Assembly (NCBI GenBank): GCA_023362775.1
Contig: JALMGJ010000005.1
Span: forward strand, 85,446,921-85,510,920
Source: Charina bottae
Taxonomy: Eukaryota; Chordata; Lepidosauria; Squamata; Charinaidae
Length of the DNA stretch: 64,000 nt
Reading direction: 5' to 3'
Position numbers and translations under genes: made by a program. The notes under the pieces were generated by a model. The model did no database searches. It was not told the DNA's origin and saw nothing but the letters and a program-made list of their open reading frames with translations. Shown piece after piece: positions 22,160-33,105 of the stretch; positions within the stretch are counted from its first letter, which is position 1; each line of letters starts with the position of its first letter.

Positions 22160-24680
22160 CCACCAGATTGCTGCATTAATGTGTTATCTTCGAGTCCATG
22201 AGCTGGCAGGAAAATCTGCTGGGCTACCTTCATTGCCAATCTCTATTCCACCTCAGTTACAATGCACGTGAGTGGGGATGTCCTTATGTTTTAAAGTGGA
22301 ACAAGATAAGGAAGGTGACTGGAGGATTCCCCTCCCAGCAAGCGTCATTTGTCAGCAGCAAACACAACCGCCAATTGCTCTCTTAACATGTGGTGGGGTG
22401 GGGTTGTGTGAGGGTAGATGGGTTCTTAGAATGGCTGGTTTGGGGTGGGATGGGATGCCAATGGGGTCATAGGCACACAGGTGCTCCACACTTGTAACAA
22501 GTCATTTAGGTTATTCTGAACGAGGGTCTAGCACTCTTCTGAAAGAGCTCTAAATCTGTGTTCAAAAAACAGCCCACCAGACAGGTCATAGTTGTGGAAG
22601 AAGGACTCAGGGTGAAATTGGGGGGGGGGTGTCTGATCTCCATCCTCAGCTAGCACTGCAAGGGAGTGTTCATGCTTGCAGTAAGTGACTGTGGGTGGTA
22701 CCTCCTGGAAGCAGTCCATGGAGTCAGCAGAATGGTGCTGCCTCCTTCCCCGCCCCCCAGTAATACATATATAGTTGAAAAGAGCAAAAGAAAGGAAGTG
22801 CTTTTTCCTTCCTTTAGGAAGCAGGCAGAGAGGGAGAACTTAAGCACCTTCCAATCAGGAGAAAACAGAGTCAGGCAAAGAGAGGAACTAAGAAGGAGTT
22901 CCTTGCTCACTGTCTCTACTCCTAATGCCTCAACTGTTCAATAGGATGAAAGATGCAAAGGGTTGATGGTGCTGGAGCTTATCTCCTTGTTTCTGGGCCA
23001 TTAAGGCTGACAGGCAGGATCCCTTTTTTTCACTGTATTGTTCACCACCATAGCACCTGACTTTTCCCACATGAATGAATGGGAACCACACACCCATATG
23101 AGAAAAAGGAAGCACAACGGGAGACTCTTATCGTAAATCAGAGTCTCCCCTGCATGTTAGGGAACCCTTGTGGAGCAGGCAACCAAGGGCAAGATGTGCG
23201 TTCTTTCCAAGTGGGCCAAAGTTGTTGTGTAACAGGTTCCAACTTGGCAAAGCAAAGTGCTTGCTATGACACAGAAAGGGATTGTGCTGTTGGGCCCAAA
23301 ATGTGTTTGTTGTTTGTTGATTTTCAAGGGGTTGCTTACCTTCCCACAGGGAGACCTTCCCTACTGGCAATGGACATTTATTATTTTATTTATTTATTAT
23401 TTAAATTTATCCCCGCCCATCTCCCCGAATAGGCAGTGCTCTGCAGAAAATGGTGGTGGTGGTGGTGGTGGTGGTGGTAGATAAGCCTCCTTCCTGTTTC
23501 CAGTCACTAATTAATTGGCCCACACTCAGTTTTATGGTACGGACATTCAGGAGTAGGCAATTTGGTGTTCTCCAGATGGCTTAACTTGTGATTTCAATAA
23601 CCCTCAGACAGGGCAACCAAATGGTAAATGATGATGAGAGGTATCTTCCGAAGCAGCACTCTATAACTCTGAGAAAAAAGAAAGGTATGGGATTGGATCA
23701 CTTCTCTATATTTCAGTCTAGTTCTTCTGTCTCCTGTTTTGCAAAACCACTGAATTATTTTTCCAAACATAACCTTGAATTCCTCCTCAATCCATTCCTG
23801 TTCATTGCATTGTTGCCCTGAGGTGACTTGGTTCCTCACTGGGCTTAGCTTCTTAGCTCACAGTAGTGTCTCAGCTGGCAGTGGGTAGAATGAATCTTCT
23901 AAACTTTTATTTGGATTTGCCATAGGACACTTTCCTGCCAGGCTTCTTTTGATAGGTTTAAGAAAAGAAGGCCATCACCCGGTTTGATACATTGCTTTAT
24001 CTGAGAATTATGGAAACGAGTAGTCCTCCTTTCTCTCAGCCAGCAGAAGACTCAACCAAGCAGGTCAAAAAAGGGGGCTTATTATTATCTCACTGGGAAT
24101 AACATTGTGTATACTTAAAGCTGTGTGAATAGAAATCATATTCCTTTGGGGAAATGGCTCGCTCTGAACTTTCAGCTAAACTATGTACCTGAATTGCTGT
24201 ATTAAAATAATGTTGCACAAGGGTTCTATAGATTTAAGACCTCTCGAGTCAGGAATGAAACCCAGGAGGAAACAGGTAAATACCAGTAATTCCAGAACAA
24301 GTACACTATTTAAATGGAAATCCAGTTTCGTGTTTCTTGTTTGCTTTTCTAACTATAGCAGTATCGTTAACTAGAGTTTGCTTCACTGGTGCTCCGCCAT
24401 TCAGTGCTCTAGAGGTGAGTTATACTGACATTGACTTATGAACTTATTAAAATGGCATGCAAACTTGGTAGAATGAATGAGTTTGACTGGAAATACAGGC
24501 CTGTAATTCTTTAGCAAAATTCCTTTCAACTAGTAAGAGAGGAGGTGGCAGGTGCCAATTTCTATGATGTGTATACATTTTGTTACCTTGCTTTTTTCCC
24601 CAAAAGATTTGAGAGATGCAGTAGTAGATGTAAAACATATAATCTGGAGTAATTAATTACAGTAATTAGAGTAATATAAT
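22160..24680. other. Single-copy DNA with a (GGT)n tract and one repeat tail
   Basis: No gene is recognised. It contains a (GGT)n microsatellite at 23451-23479 and, at about 23376-23430, a short (ATTT)n plus CCCCGCCCATCTCCCCG segment. That segment is a reverse-strand LINE/SINE 3' tail. Confidence 0.4.
23451..23479. repeat. (GGT)n microsatellite
   Basis: Nine to ten uninterrupted GGT units. Confidence 0.95.
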
Positions 24681-24729
24681 TACAGATCAAAACCTTCCAA
24701 ACAGAGAGGTTTTAATGGTTTGTCTCAAT

Positions 24730-24884
24730 GGGTTACAGGTCCAGAACTGGCAAATCGCCCAGGGTCCCTCCTTGTGAGGGAGATGGGTGGGATATAAATG
24801 TGATAAATAAAATAAAATAAAATAAAATAAAATAAAATAAAATAAAATAAAATAAAATAAAATAAAATAATAAAATAAATAAAT
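24730..24884 (+). mobile_element. LINE/SINE 3' tail with (AAAAT)n
   Basis: CGCCCAGGGTCCCTCCTTGT, then GAGATGGGTGGGATATAAAT, runs into about 15 AAAAT units. The same tail wording is at 44126-44191 and, reversed, at 50985-51080 and 63841-63925. This is the usual end of an L2-like or SINE family. Confidence 0.65.
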
Positions 24885-25394
24885 CTCCAGCGACAAGGAA
24901 TTCCATGCAGCCTCAGTTCCCACTGACAAGATCTGTTGATAGTTATACTTCTGGTGTTAGTGGACCCCTGTTATACCATGGGCTATATATGAAAACATTC
25001 TAGACTCAGATAGTATACATTACAGGCCTGCAGGACCCCTATTCCTTGTAGGGTTGTCCTACATTTCCTGATTAGGGTTGTTGAGGATACCCCCATGTGA
25101 CATTTGGAGAAGGGATCTAGGGAACACTGATCCCATGTATGTGCTCCATTCCTATGGAACATTTTATCCCCAGAAATTCCAGTGGCATCTTCCTTGCTGG
25201 TTTTTAGAATAGTGTCAAAAATTGGTGTCCAGAAAATGTTTGGGATATTGTTTATTATAGTTTTTAATGTAAGTTTATGCAGAGTTTTATGGTTTTGACT
25301 TTGTATAAATTGCTCAAGTCCACATGGAGTCGGTGACAGACAGATGTTATAACACATACATACATATACAGTACATACATACTCTAGTCAACCT

Positions 25395-25600
25395 TGGCCG
25401 ATCTAAATAGCTAAATAGGAGAGGACCTGAGTAATATTTGGACCATCAGAATATTCCAAGGATGTATGCTAGACTGGGAAGTTGAAAAACAATCCCAGAA
25501 GAAGGCAATGACAAACCTCTTCTACAATATTTCCAGGATCTTGTCAATGTAATCACCTGAGTTGGAATGAAAGGCCAACTTACTCCTGGCACTAATCTAG
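25395..25600 (+). mobile_element. Diverged SINE-like repeat
   Basis: It shares CTAGACTGGGAAGTTGAAAA and the following AAGGCAATG(A/G)CAAA wording with 28440-28580. Similar GGCAATGGCAAACC phrases occur in tRNA-derived SINE bodies. Boundaries are uncertain. Confidence 0.5.
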
Positions 25601-25890
25601 CTGCCACATTCTGCACCTGAACATCTATTATGGTATTCTCGGTGGTATTTTTTTCCTCCCTACCTCACACATAAGTACTAAATTACCTTATATATGACAT
25701 GGCATGTCTCCTTCACCCCATTTCAGGTTGTCATAGATTCTGCTGTGTCGTAATTAATTAGTTTTGTCAAAATTTTGATAGTTTAGAAAACACACATGCC
25801 GTTATGCCATCTTATAAAATCTTTGGCTCATGAGCCTTACTTCCTAGCACAAATATAATTATATCTAAGCATTTCCAGGAATCTCATAGG

Positions 25891-26249
25891 CAGAGCTTTC
25901 CAAACTGTGTGTCGCGACACAAAAGTGTGTCTCCACACACAGCGTGGTGTGTCGCCACACCACCCGGAAGCGGCAGCGCGCGCGTGCATGGTGGCAGCGG
26001 CAGCCGCTGCCGCCGCCGCCGTGCACACGCGCGCCGCCGCACGCCCCCCTGTGCCGCCGCACGCCCCCGTGCTGCCGCCGTGTGTGCGCGTGCCGCTGCA
26101 TGGCCCCCTGTGGTGGCGCCGTGCGCGCACGCGCCGCTGCACGCTTTTATGTGTCGCCGCCGCACCAACACCATGCCGCCGCCGCACCGCCACACCGCTG
26201 CCGTGCCGCCGCCGCCGCACCGCCGCTGGCGGCACTTTGGAAAGCCCTG
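25891..26249. mobile_element. hAT-type miniature element, family A copy 3
   Basis: The left end CAGAGCTTTCCAAACTGTG continues into a TCGCGACAC subterminal fold. The right end reads CTTTGGAAAGCCCTG. A perfect 8-bp duplication CTCATAGG lies at 25883-25890 and 26250-26257. The interior is almost pure (GCC/GCG)-rich DNA with dense CpG; open frames there reflect composition only. Confidence 0.9.
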
Positions 26250-26739
26250 CTCATAGGTATAAACAGCATCCGGATTGATGGAATATTGAAACGATATAAG
26301 GCACTTTTGGTTCACATGGGAAAGCTGTGTGAGCAAATATTTTCTAAATAAATAAGTGGTATGAAGCCCTGGGAAAACCAACTTCTTATTTCCTACTGCA
26401 GAAGCCAAGAATTCAGTGGTAAGAAGGCCCTTGCCATCAACGGTATGAAGAAGCTTCAGGAGCAGGATTGGAAATGACCTTGAGAACTGTGGTCAGTCAG
26501 GACAATAGAGAACTCAGTGGAAATGGACCAAGGGGATGGCTAAGTTTTATTACAAATAAAACAAATTGCTTGTATGTTCAGCCAAGTCTCCCATAACCAA
26601 CCTTTGCACTCCCATTCTCAGATGTAGTCCCACTGTTTTGGTGTATATCTTCCTGGTGGGGATCTGAGCATCTTGACCACTGATGGCTTTGCTTGGGACA
26701 ATAAACACATACGATGAAGAAAGAAGCCACTCTCTAGTC

Positions 26740-26873
26740 CAGTGTTTCTCAACCTTGGCAACTTTAAGATGTGTGGACTTCAACTCCCAAAATTCCCCAG
26801 CCAGGTTGCTGGCTGGGGAATTCTGGGAGTCGAAGTCCACACATCTTAAAGTTGCCAAGGTTGAGAAACCCTG
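26740..26873. mobile_element. Palindromic hAT-type miniature element
   Basis: Left CAGTGTTTCTCAACCTTGGC and right GCCAAGGTTGAGAAACCCTG are near-perfect inverted repeats extending over almost the whole 134 bp. The flanking 8-bp duplication is CTCTAGTC/CTCCAGTC (26732-26739, 26874-26881). Confidence 0.9.
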
Positions 26874-26899
26874 CTCCAGTCTCTCAGCCCATCTTTTCA

Positions 26900-27950
26900 C
26901 AATTTGGAATTCTCTTTAAAATGTAAAGAGGATTAAGGCCAAATCTTGTTAAAATTATTTTGGGTCTGAATGGAAGTTCTATTTATTCCACTGCCCTCCA
27001 ACGTTTTGCGATACATGCCACGCTTCTACAGTCTGGAAAGGGTGCTGGAGCCCCAGGCTCCCATGGAAATTATGTTTATAATACGAGATCTCCGTTTGCT
27101 CCTCATTGCTGTAAGCAGTGCAGTGTCCTCGCTCGTACGTTTTCTCTGACAAAAATGGATGCATTACTTAAGCCATTACAGGTCTGCGCCTCATTTGTTA
27201 CAATAAACTATACAATCTTTGCTAGAAGGCTGGAGAGACCCTGAAGTCGCAAATATACATCTTCCTGGGCTAACTCAATTCGAAGCAGCAGCATGCCTGG
27301 GTAAAGTATTACTTAATTTATACTGTAATGTTTAACATTGATTCTGTGTGGGAAAATGAAGCCCGGCAGATTCAAAGAACCCACATCATTAAGGTTTAAT
27401 AATTTAGGCCTAGTTAATGCAATAATGAATTTACTGACACTGAAAAGTGCAGTCTTAGTAGTTGTGTTTCTAGAAATACTTAGTCTTAAGGTTGGCACTC
27501 AAGGCAGAAAATGTTTATTAGGAAATTGGTTTTTGTAATTTTCCCATCCCTTCTCTGTGTGCATGCACACACAGAGTGACCCCCCCCCCCCGCACAGGAC
27601 TATTCTTTACATGCCTTTATTAACTCCTGCTGCGTAGTGGCTTTCAGTGTCTACCGTGTAGGCGCTCCTGATATTTTCATGCAGGGATTTTCTTCCCCTT
27701 CTCCTCACTGGTCCATCATAGGGAGATAGATTCCCATCGTCCTGCTTGTACGGAGATCAGGCTGGGATCATCTTTCTCAGATCATCACCCAAGCTGTTCA
27801 TTGTTCATTGAGCTGTCATGCTGGGCAGTGGAGGAGATCCCAGTTGTAAAGTGTACAGGGCGATTGTTGATTCCGTGTTCATTTTATACAGGGTGGCAGT
27901 ACCCAGTTGAGCTTGTCCAGGCTCAGCAGTTAAGCAGAACTACCAAAAAC
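26900..27950. other. Single-copy DNA, possible conserved elements
   Basis: No gene is recognised. About 27320-27500 is AT-rich, non-repetitive DNA with TTAATAATTTAGGCC-like motifs, a candidate conserved noncoding element. A C-run (about 27580-27591) follows a near-palindrome around GTGTGCATGCACAC. Confidence 0.3.
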
Positions 27951-27956
27951 ATTATC

Positions 27957-27997
27957 TCCTTCTCCTCCTCCTCCTCCTCCTCCTCCTCCTCCTCCTC

Positions 27998-28029
<32 letters not shown>

Positions 28030-28030
28030 T
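27957..28030. repeat. (CTC)n microsatellite followed by a C-run
   Basis: About 20 CTC units, then CCCCCCCC. Confidence 0.95.
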
Positions 28031-28276
28031 GCTTCTTTTTCTTCTTTTTTCAATTCCTAAACAAATAGTGGAGATTTTGCCACTTAGCTCAGAGATTCAA
28101 ATTTGTACTCAGATTGTTAAAATAATTTAACATACGTTGTTTTTTATGGTTGATTTCTCATCAACAATATACTGGGCACTAATCTTGGTAATTCTTTTGT
28201 CCACTAAGAATTACCAAATTTCTGTATCAATTATTTTTCCCCTTTTCTCCTTCTGCTTACTTGTTTGTTTGCTTGC

Positions 28277-28364
28277 TCCTTCCTTCCTTCCTTCCTTCCT
28301 TCCTTCCTTCCTTCCTTCCTTCCTTCCTTCCTTCCTTCCTTCCTTCCTTCCTTCCTTCCTTCCT

Positions 28365-28404
<40 letters not shown>

Positions 28405-28405
28405 T
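28277..28405. repeat. Compound (TTCC)n-(TTTC)n microsatellite
   Basis: About 22 TTCC units pass directly into about 10 TTTC units. It is a perfect polypyrimidine tract of about 130 bases. Confidence 0.95.
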
Positions 28406-28439
28406 TAGAAATTAAGGTCTGGTTGTAGTATCTATGCAG

Positions 28440-28590
28440 ATGGGAACTACCAGGAGATTCCAGAGCTGTAAACTAGACTGGGAAGTTGAAAAAGCAATCC
28501 AGAAGGCAATGGCAAATATTCCATGACTGCACAGTGGTGTGTCCATGTGCTCACCAGGATTCGAGCTTGATTCAATGGCATCTTTATTGA
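28440..28590 (+). mobile_element. Diverged SINE-like repeat, second copy
   Basis: It shares CTAGACTGGGAAGTTGAAAA and AGAAGGCAATGGCAAA with 25395-25600, then CATGTGCTCACCAGGATTCG. Confidence 0.5.
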
Positions 28591-28599
28591 GTTTTGTTT

Positions 28600-29676
28600 T
28601 TACTTCTCTGCATAAATTCAGGGGAAAGCCAACTTTTTAGCAATCTGAAACAGGTAACCTCAACAAAAAAAGTCAAGAGTTTGGGTTAACAGATTTTACA
28701 GAAGTGTACAACCAAAGGTGGCTACACCCGCTGGTCTAACCATCTGTCAAAATTTGTCTCCTGTCCAGCTCCAGTCCCAGCCCACATTATTTTCTCCACT
28801 GGCTGGTGAAGTTTGGGAGGGTAAATGATGCCTAGGGAATCCACCAATCCCTTTCTCTGGGTTGAGGATATAAGCAATTTGACACATGGAGGGAGATCGT
28901 ATAACAGGGGTCATCAGGCAGGCCATTTCAGAGGAAGGGAGGTAAGCAATTTGGTGCCCATCTCCTCTTCTGGCCCAGTGGCCCCAATCCTGAATTCTGG
29001 TCATCTTGGGCTCCAGCTTTCTAGCGGTGAAGATGATTAGACATATCTGGACCTTCTGGGCAGACTATTTCAATTGGATTTTTCCTCTCATGAGAAATAA
29101 AATGCCTCATAACATATTTCTTCTTTTAAAAAAACATGGGCTCATAATGGGGTCCTTACCCTTAATCGACGCTTGAGTAACAATGCCTTTAAAACTTCTG
29201 ACATTTTTACAAAATGAAAACAATTTTCCTACAAAGGCTGAACAGCAAGATATACAGTTAAAAACACTTGTCAAATACATTGTTTGGTCCCAATGCCCTA
29301 CCAGCTTCTGAAACCCTGGAGGCATTTGTATTGGAGAACTGTATTATATATATAATTTTATATAAAAATAATATAGTTATATTGTTATTTAGCTTATATA
29401 CAATAGTATGACTAATAACTAGGTTTTTAAAGGGGTATTAACTATAATATTTTTAAATCTTAAGACAATTATATTTTAAAAATCTTGACCTTAAGTTGCT
29501 GATGATTAATGCCATCGTAATTAGACCATGTTCATCCACAATCTAGTAGCAGGACTCGACATGTATTAGCAAAGCCTTGTGAAAGCAGTGATGTTGCCCT
29601 CTCAGAGATCCACTCTTTGGGATCCTACAGCAGGCTTGACACCAAGACCAAAGGTGATGTTGATAGAGTAGTCTTG
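28600..29676. other. Noncoding DNA, nothing recognised
   Basis: No supported gene or repeat. 29340-29520 is very AT-rich. Confidence 0.4.
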
Positions 29677-29684
29677 ATCTATAG

Positions 29685-30536
29685 CAGAGCTTTCCAAGCT
29701 GTGTGTTGCTGCTGCTGCCTCCGAGCCCTGCCAGGATTCCACGCAGGTCTTAGTGCCTGCCTTGTGCCTTGCTGCCTCCAAACCTGCCCTGCCAGGATTC
29801 CGCGCAGGTCCTAGTGCCTGCCTTGTGCCTTGCTGCCTCCAAACCTGCTGTGATTCCGCGCAGGTCCTAGTGCCTGCCTTGTGCCTTGCTGCCTCCAAAC
29901 CTGCTGTGATTCCACGCAGGTCCTAGTGCCTGCCTTGTGCCTTGCTGCCTCCAAACCTGCTGTGATTCCACGCAGGTCCTAGTGCCTGCCTTGTGCCTTG
30001 CTGCCTCCAAACCTGCCCTGCCAGGTTTCCGTGCAGGTCCTAGTGCCTGCCTTGTGCCTGGCTGCCTCCAAACCTGCTGTGATTCCACGCAGGTCCTAGT
30101 GCCTGCCTTGTGCCTGGCTGCCTCCAAACCTGCTGTGATTCCACGCAGGTCCTAGTGCCTGCCTTGTGCCTTGCTGCCTCCAAACCTGCCCTGCCAGGTT
30201 TCCGTGCAGGTCCTAGTGCCTGCCTTGTGCCTTGCTGCCTCCAAACCTGCTGTGATTCCACGCAGGTCCTAGTGCCTGCCTTGTGCCTTGCTGCCTCCAA
30301 ACCTGCTGTGATTCCACGCAGGTCCTAGTGCCTGCCTTGTGCCTTGCTGCCTCCAAACCTGCTGTGATTCCACGCAGGTCCTAGTGCCTGCCTTGTGCCT
30401 TGCTGCCTCCAAACCTGCCCTGCCAGGATTCCGCGCAGGTCCTAGTGCCTGCCTTGTGCCCTGCTGTAAGAGTGTGTCGCGAAATTATGCATGTCTAAAA
30501 AGTGTGTCACCAACATGAAAAGTTTGGAAAGCTCTG
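29685..30536. mobile_element. hAT-type miniature element, family A copy 4, expanded by a tandem array
   Basis: The left end is CAGAGCTTTCCAAGCTGTGTG and the right end AGTTTGGAAAGCTCTG. A perfect 8-bp duplication ATCTATAG lies at 29677-29684 and 30537-30544. At 852 bp it is two to four times longer than its relatives because of the internal array at 29720-30470. The right subterminal part (GTGTGTCGCGAAATTATGCA) matches copy 5. Confidence 0.9.
29720..30470. repeat. Tandem array of 56- and 61-bp units
   Basis: About 13 units share GCAGGTCCTAGTGCCTGCC and CTTGTGCC(T)TGCTGCCTCC. Starts at 29844, 29900, 29956 and 30012 give a 56-bp step; the next is 61 bp because a CTGCCCTGCCAGG variant replaces CTGCTGTG. 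The two unit types are interleaved, which suggests higher-order duplication. Long open frames on both strands are a by-product. Confidence 0.92.
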
Positions 30537-30717
30537 ATCTATAGAGTCAGCTTAGATCAAGTAATGACCAGGGACCAGGGGCACTACTCTTAAGTGCTAG
30601 GATGTGAATGCTTGTGTGTGGGTCAAGTTAGAGAGAAATTAGGGATCCTACTTTTGTACTAGCCACTCTGCTGCCCAGGAGAACCTCTGCCCAAACTCCT
30701 AGCCTGACTCTCTAAGC

Positions 30718-30933
30718 CAGAGCTTTCCAAACTGTGTGTCAGGACACGTTAGTGTGTCGGCTGCAGTGTCTGGGTGTGTCGCGGCTGCTGCTGTCTCCAA
30801 ACCTGCCCTGCCAGGATTCCGTGCCTGCCTTGTGCCCTGCTGTAAGAGTGTGTCGCGAAATGATGCCCTGCTGTAAGAGTGTGTCGCGAAATGATGCATG
30901 TCTAAAAAGTGTGTCACCAACATGAAAAGTTTG
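30718..30933. mobile_element. hAT-type miniature element, family A copy 5, right end eroded
   Basis: The left end CAGAGCTTTCCAAACTGTG is intact. The right end stops at AAAAGTTTG and lacks the final GAAAGCTCT of the inverted repeat, yet the 8-bp duplication CTCTAAGC is perfect (30710-30717, 30934-30941). The interior holds a single unit related to the array in copy 4 and a duplicated TGTAAGAGTGTGTCGCGAAA segment. Confidence 0.85.
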
Positions 30934-30944
30934 CTCTAAGCTGG

Positions 30945-31205
30945 TATTGGAGGGCCCATGCCTTTTGAATCTCCATGACAGCTCAGGCTTTTATAAGGGA
31001 GGAGAATCAGCTCACTCCTCTTCCTGTATTATTTAACATCTGCATGAAGCCTCTGTGGGTTAGGGGAGCAGTATTGTCAGTATCAGATACCCAGGTTTAT
31101 GGGCCCCACTAGCAATGCTGTGGAAGTCTTGTTCTGGTGTCTGGAGGCTGTTAGGCTCTGGATGGAATGAAATAAGCTGAAACTGAACCTAAGCAAGACA
31201 ATTAC
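30945..31205 (+). mobile_element. L2-clade LINE reverse transcriptase fragment
   Basis: The broken translation includes LFNICMKPL-like, then CLEAVRLWME and KLKLNLSKT, recognisable as the L2-type region around the YADD box and the following LEAVR.WM..N.L.LN..KT. The YADD itself is degenerate. The copy is short and inactive. Confidence 0.6.
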
Positions 31206-31229
31206 TATTTACTGTATCTCTGGAGGAAC

Positions 31230-32230
31230 TTGATTACCTTCTATGTTATGCCTTGAGTGGGAAATAGTGCCTTGAGAAAGTCCACAACTTAGGGGACTTC
31301 TGGAGGAAGTAATGGTCGACTGAAGACAGCTCAGGAAAAAGCGGAGCCGATGACCACGGTAAAGAACCAAGAGCCAGTGAGTAGACCAGCTCTTCGAAAC
31401 CTCTCCGGACAAGGAGAGGACAGGAGATTGCTCACATGTGCTCCAAACAGTTGCTCCTCGTGAGGAGTCCTCAGGACAGCAGTCCCCAGTGGGTTTTGAG
31501 CACTGGGAGATGACGGGAATAACCATCTTGCTCGCAACCGCAGTTTGTGCCTTTTAAAGGACACTAAGTTTGCAAACTTCCTTTTCTAATCACATTCAAA
31601 AATTGCCTGTTAACTATTTTTAAGCTATTAGAGACCTTTGGATCAACAAGTCCAGGAGAGTTTTCCTTCAATCCTTAATGAAAGAAAATTTTAATTATAA
31701 GTTTAAGAATTTTTAAAAAATTGAAATAAACAACAAAAAGCTAAACAAGACTTTGATCCTAGAAAGTTATAAATGGATTAAGGGTCCAGATAAACTTGGA
31801 ATAAGATTTTGGAATTAATTATAAAGAATCCTTCCTGTGAGAAATAGATTTGTTTGGACTTTCGCAAGACAAAATAAAGATAAGCAATTTTAAAATTGGA
31901 CACTAGAGGGAACTAAAGATTTTAGTTAAAGGAGAAAAATACACAGACCTGATTAACAGCTAATTAACTGGGACATATAACATGGCGCAAAACATTTTAA
32001 CATTGAAAATACTGAAGGACACTTTTGAAAAATGGAATCAGAAGTTAATATCAACAATGTCAATAGTGATGTTTGCCTCTATGGATAGACTGTGTCCAAA
32101 AGATGTCATGGAAGAAATGGCAGATGAGGAACAAGTTTAATTTGACAAGATAGAGATGGCATCAAAAACGGATCTACAAATGACAGGTTACAAGAATAAT
32201 ATGGAAAAGGATGTCTCACTGGACATACAG
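31230..32230 (+). mobile_element. 5' region and ORF1 start of the ORF1-only LINE family
   Basis: It matches the reverse complement of 22155-21500 and continues to an ORF1-like opening near 32070-32230 (ASMDRLCPKDVMEEM-like, then MEKDVSLDIQ). At about 32231 the match ends abruptly and a different LINE begins in frame. Confidence 0.7.
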
Positions 32231-33105
32231 CTTAAAGGTGTGATACTAGAAAATGTCGACCACTTTTCTTATCTTGGCAGCCATCTATCTACAAAAGCTG
32301 ACATCGACGCTGAAATTCAGCATCGCCTGAGCTCTGCGAGTGTAGCTTTCTCCCAAATGAAGCGTAGAGTGTTTGAGGATCGGGACATTCGCAGGGAGAC
32401 CAAAATGCTTGTTTACAAAGCCATTGTACTACCAACCCTTCTGTACGCCTGTGAAACATGGACCCTCTACAAACGCCACCTCCAACGTCTTGAAAGATTC
32501 CATCAACGCTGCCTCCGAAAAATTCTGCAAATTACTTGGGAAGATAGGCGGACTAATGTTAGCGTATTAGAAGAAGCGAAAACCACTAGCATTGAAACAA
32601 TGATCATCCAACATCAACTTCGCTGGACCGGCCATGTTGTTCGAATGCCTGACCATCGTCTTCCAAAGCAGCTACTTTACTTCCAACTTAAGAATGGAAT
32701 GGAAAACGGAATATTGGTGGACAGCAAAAGAGATTCAAAGACACTCTCAAAGCTAATTTAAAAAAATGTAATATCAGCATTGAGAACTGGGAAGCCCTAA
32801 CTCATGAGCATTTCAATTGGAGGTCAGCCTTTATTAAAGGCGCCACGGACTTCGAAGAAGCACGAGTACAGGGCGAAAGGGAGAAACGAGCTAAGAGGGA
32901 GGCACGTCAGGCAAACCCTCATCATGACCGTCTCCCACCCGGAAACCTATGCCCTCACTGTGGGAGGTTGTGCGGATCCAGAATTGGCCTTTACAGCCAC
33001 TTACGGATCCACTGTTAAGATTCTACCCTTGGAAGACAGTCTTACTCGGCTACGAGTGATCGCCAAGACAATCTTGGAGGTAGAATGTGTAGTTGTAACC
33101 ACTTA
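32231..33105 (+). pseudogene. C-terminal part of a non-LTR retrotransposon RT with terminal C2H2-like finger
   Basis: It reads FSYLGSHLSTKADIDAEIQ, SSASVAFSQMKRRVFEDRDI, LYACETWTLYKRHLQRLE, LRWTGHVVRMPDHRLPKQLL. After a frameshift near 32710-32760 it continues NWEALTHEHFNWRSAF and ends with the finger CPHCGRLCGSRIGLYSHLRIH. The catalytic RT core and endonuclease are missing. This C-terminus is typical of RTE/Ingi-like families; I cannot fix the clade. Confidence 0.75.

Noticed and set aside
25837..26408. Arginine/alanine-rich open frames of up to 174 codons on both strands
   Set aside because: They run through the GCC-rich interior of a hAT miniature element; high GC content removes stop codons.
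29602..30328. Several overlapping open frames of 65-98 codons on both strands
   Set aside because: They are translations of the 56/61-bp tandem array in more than one frame; the repetition explains them.
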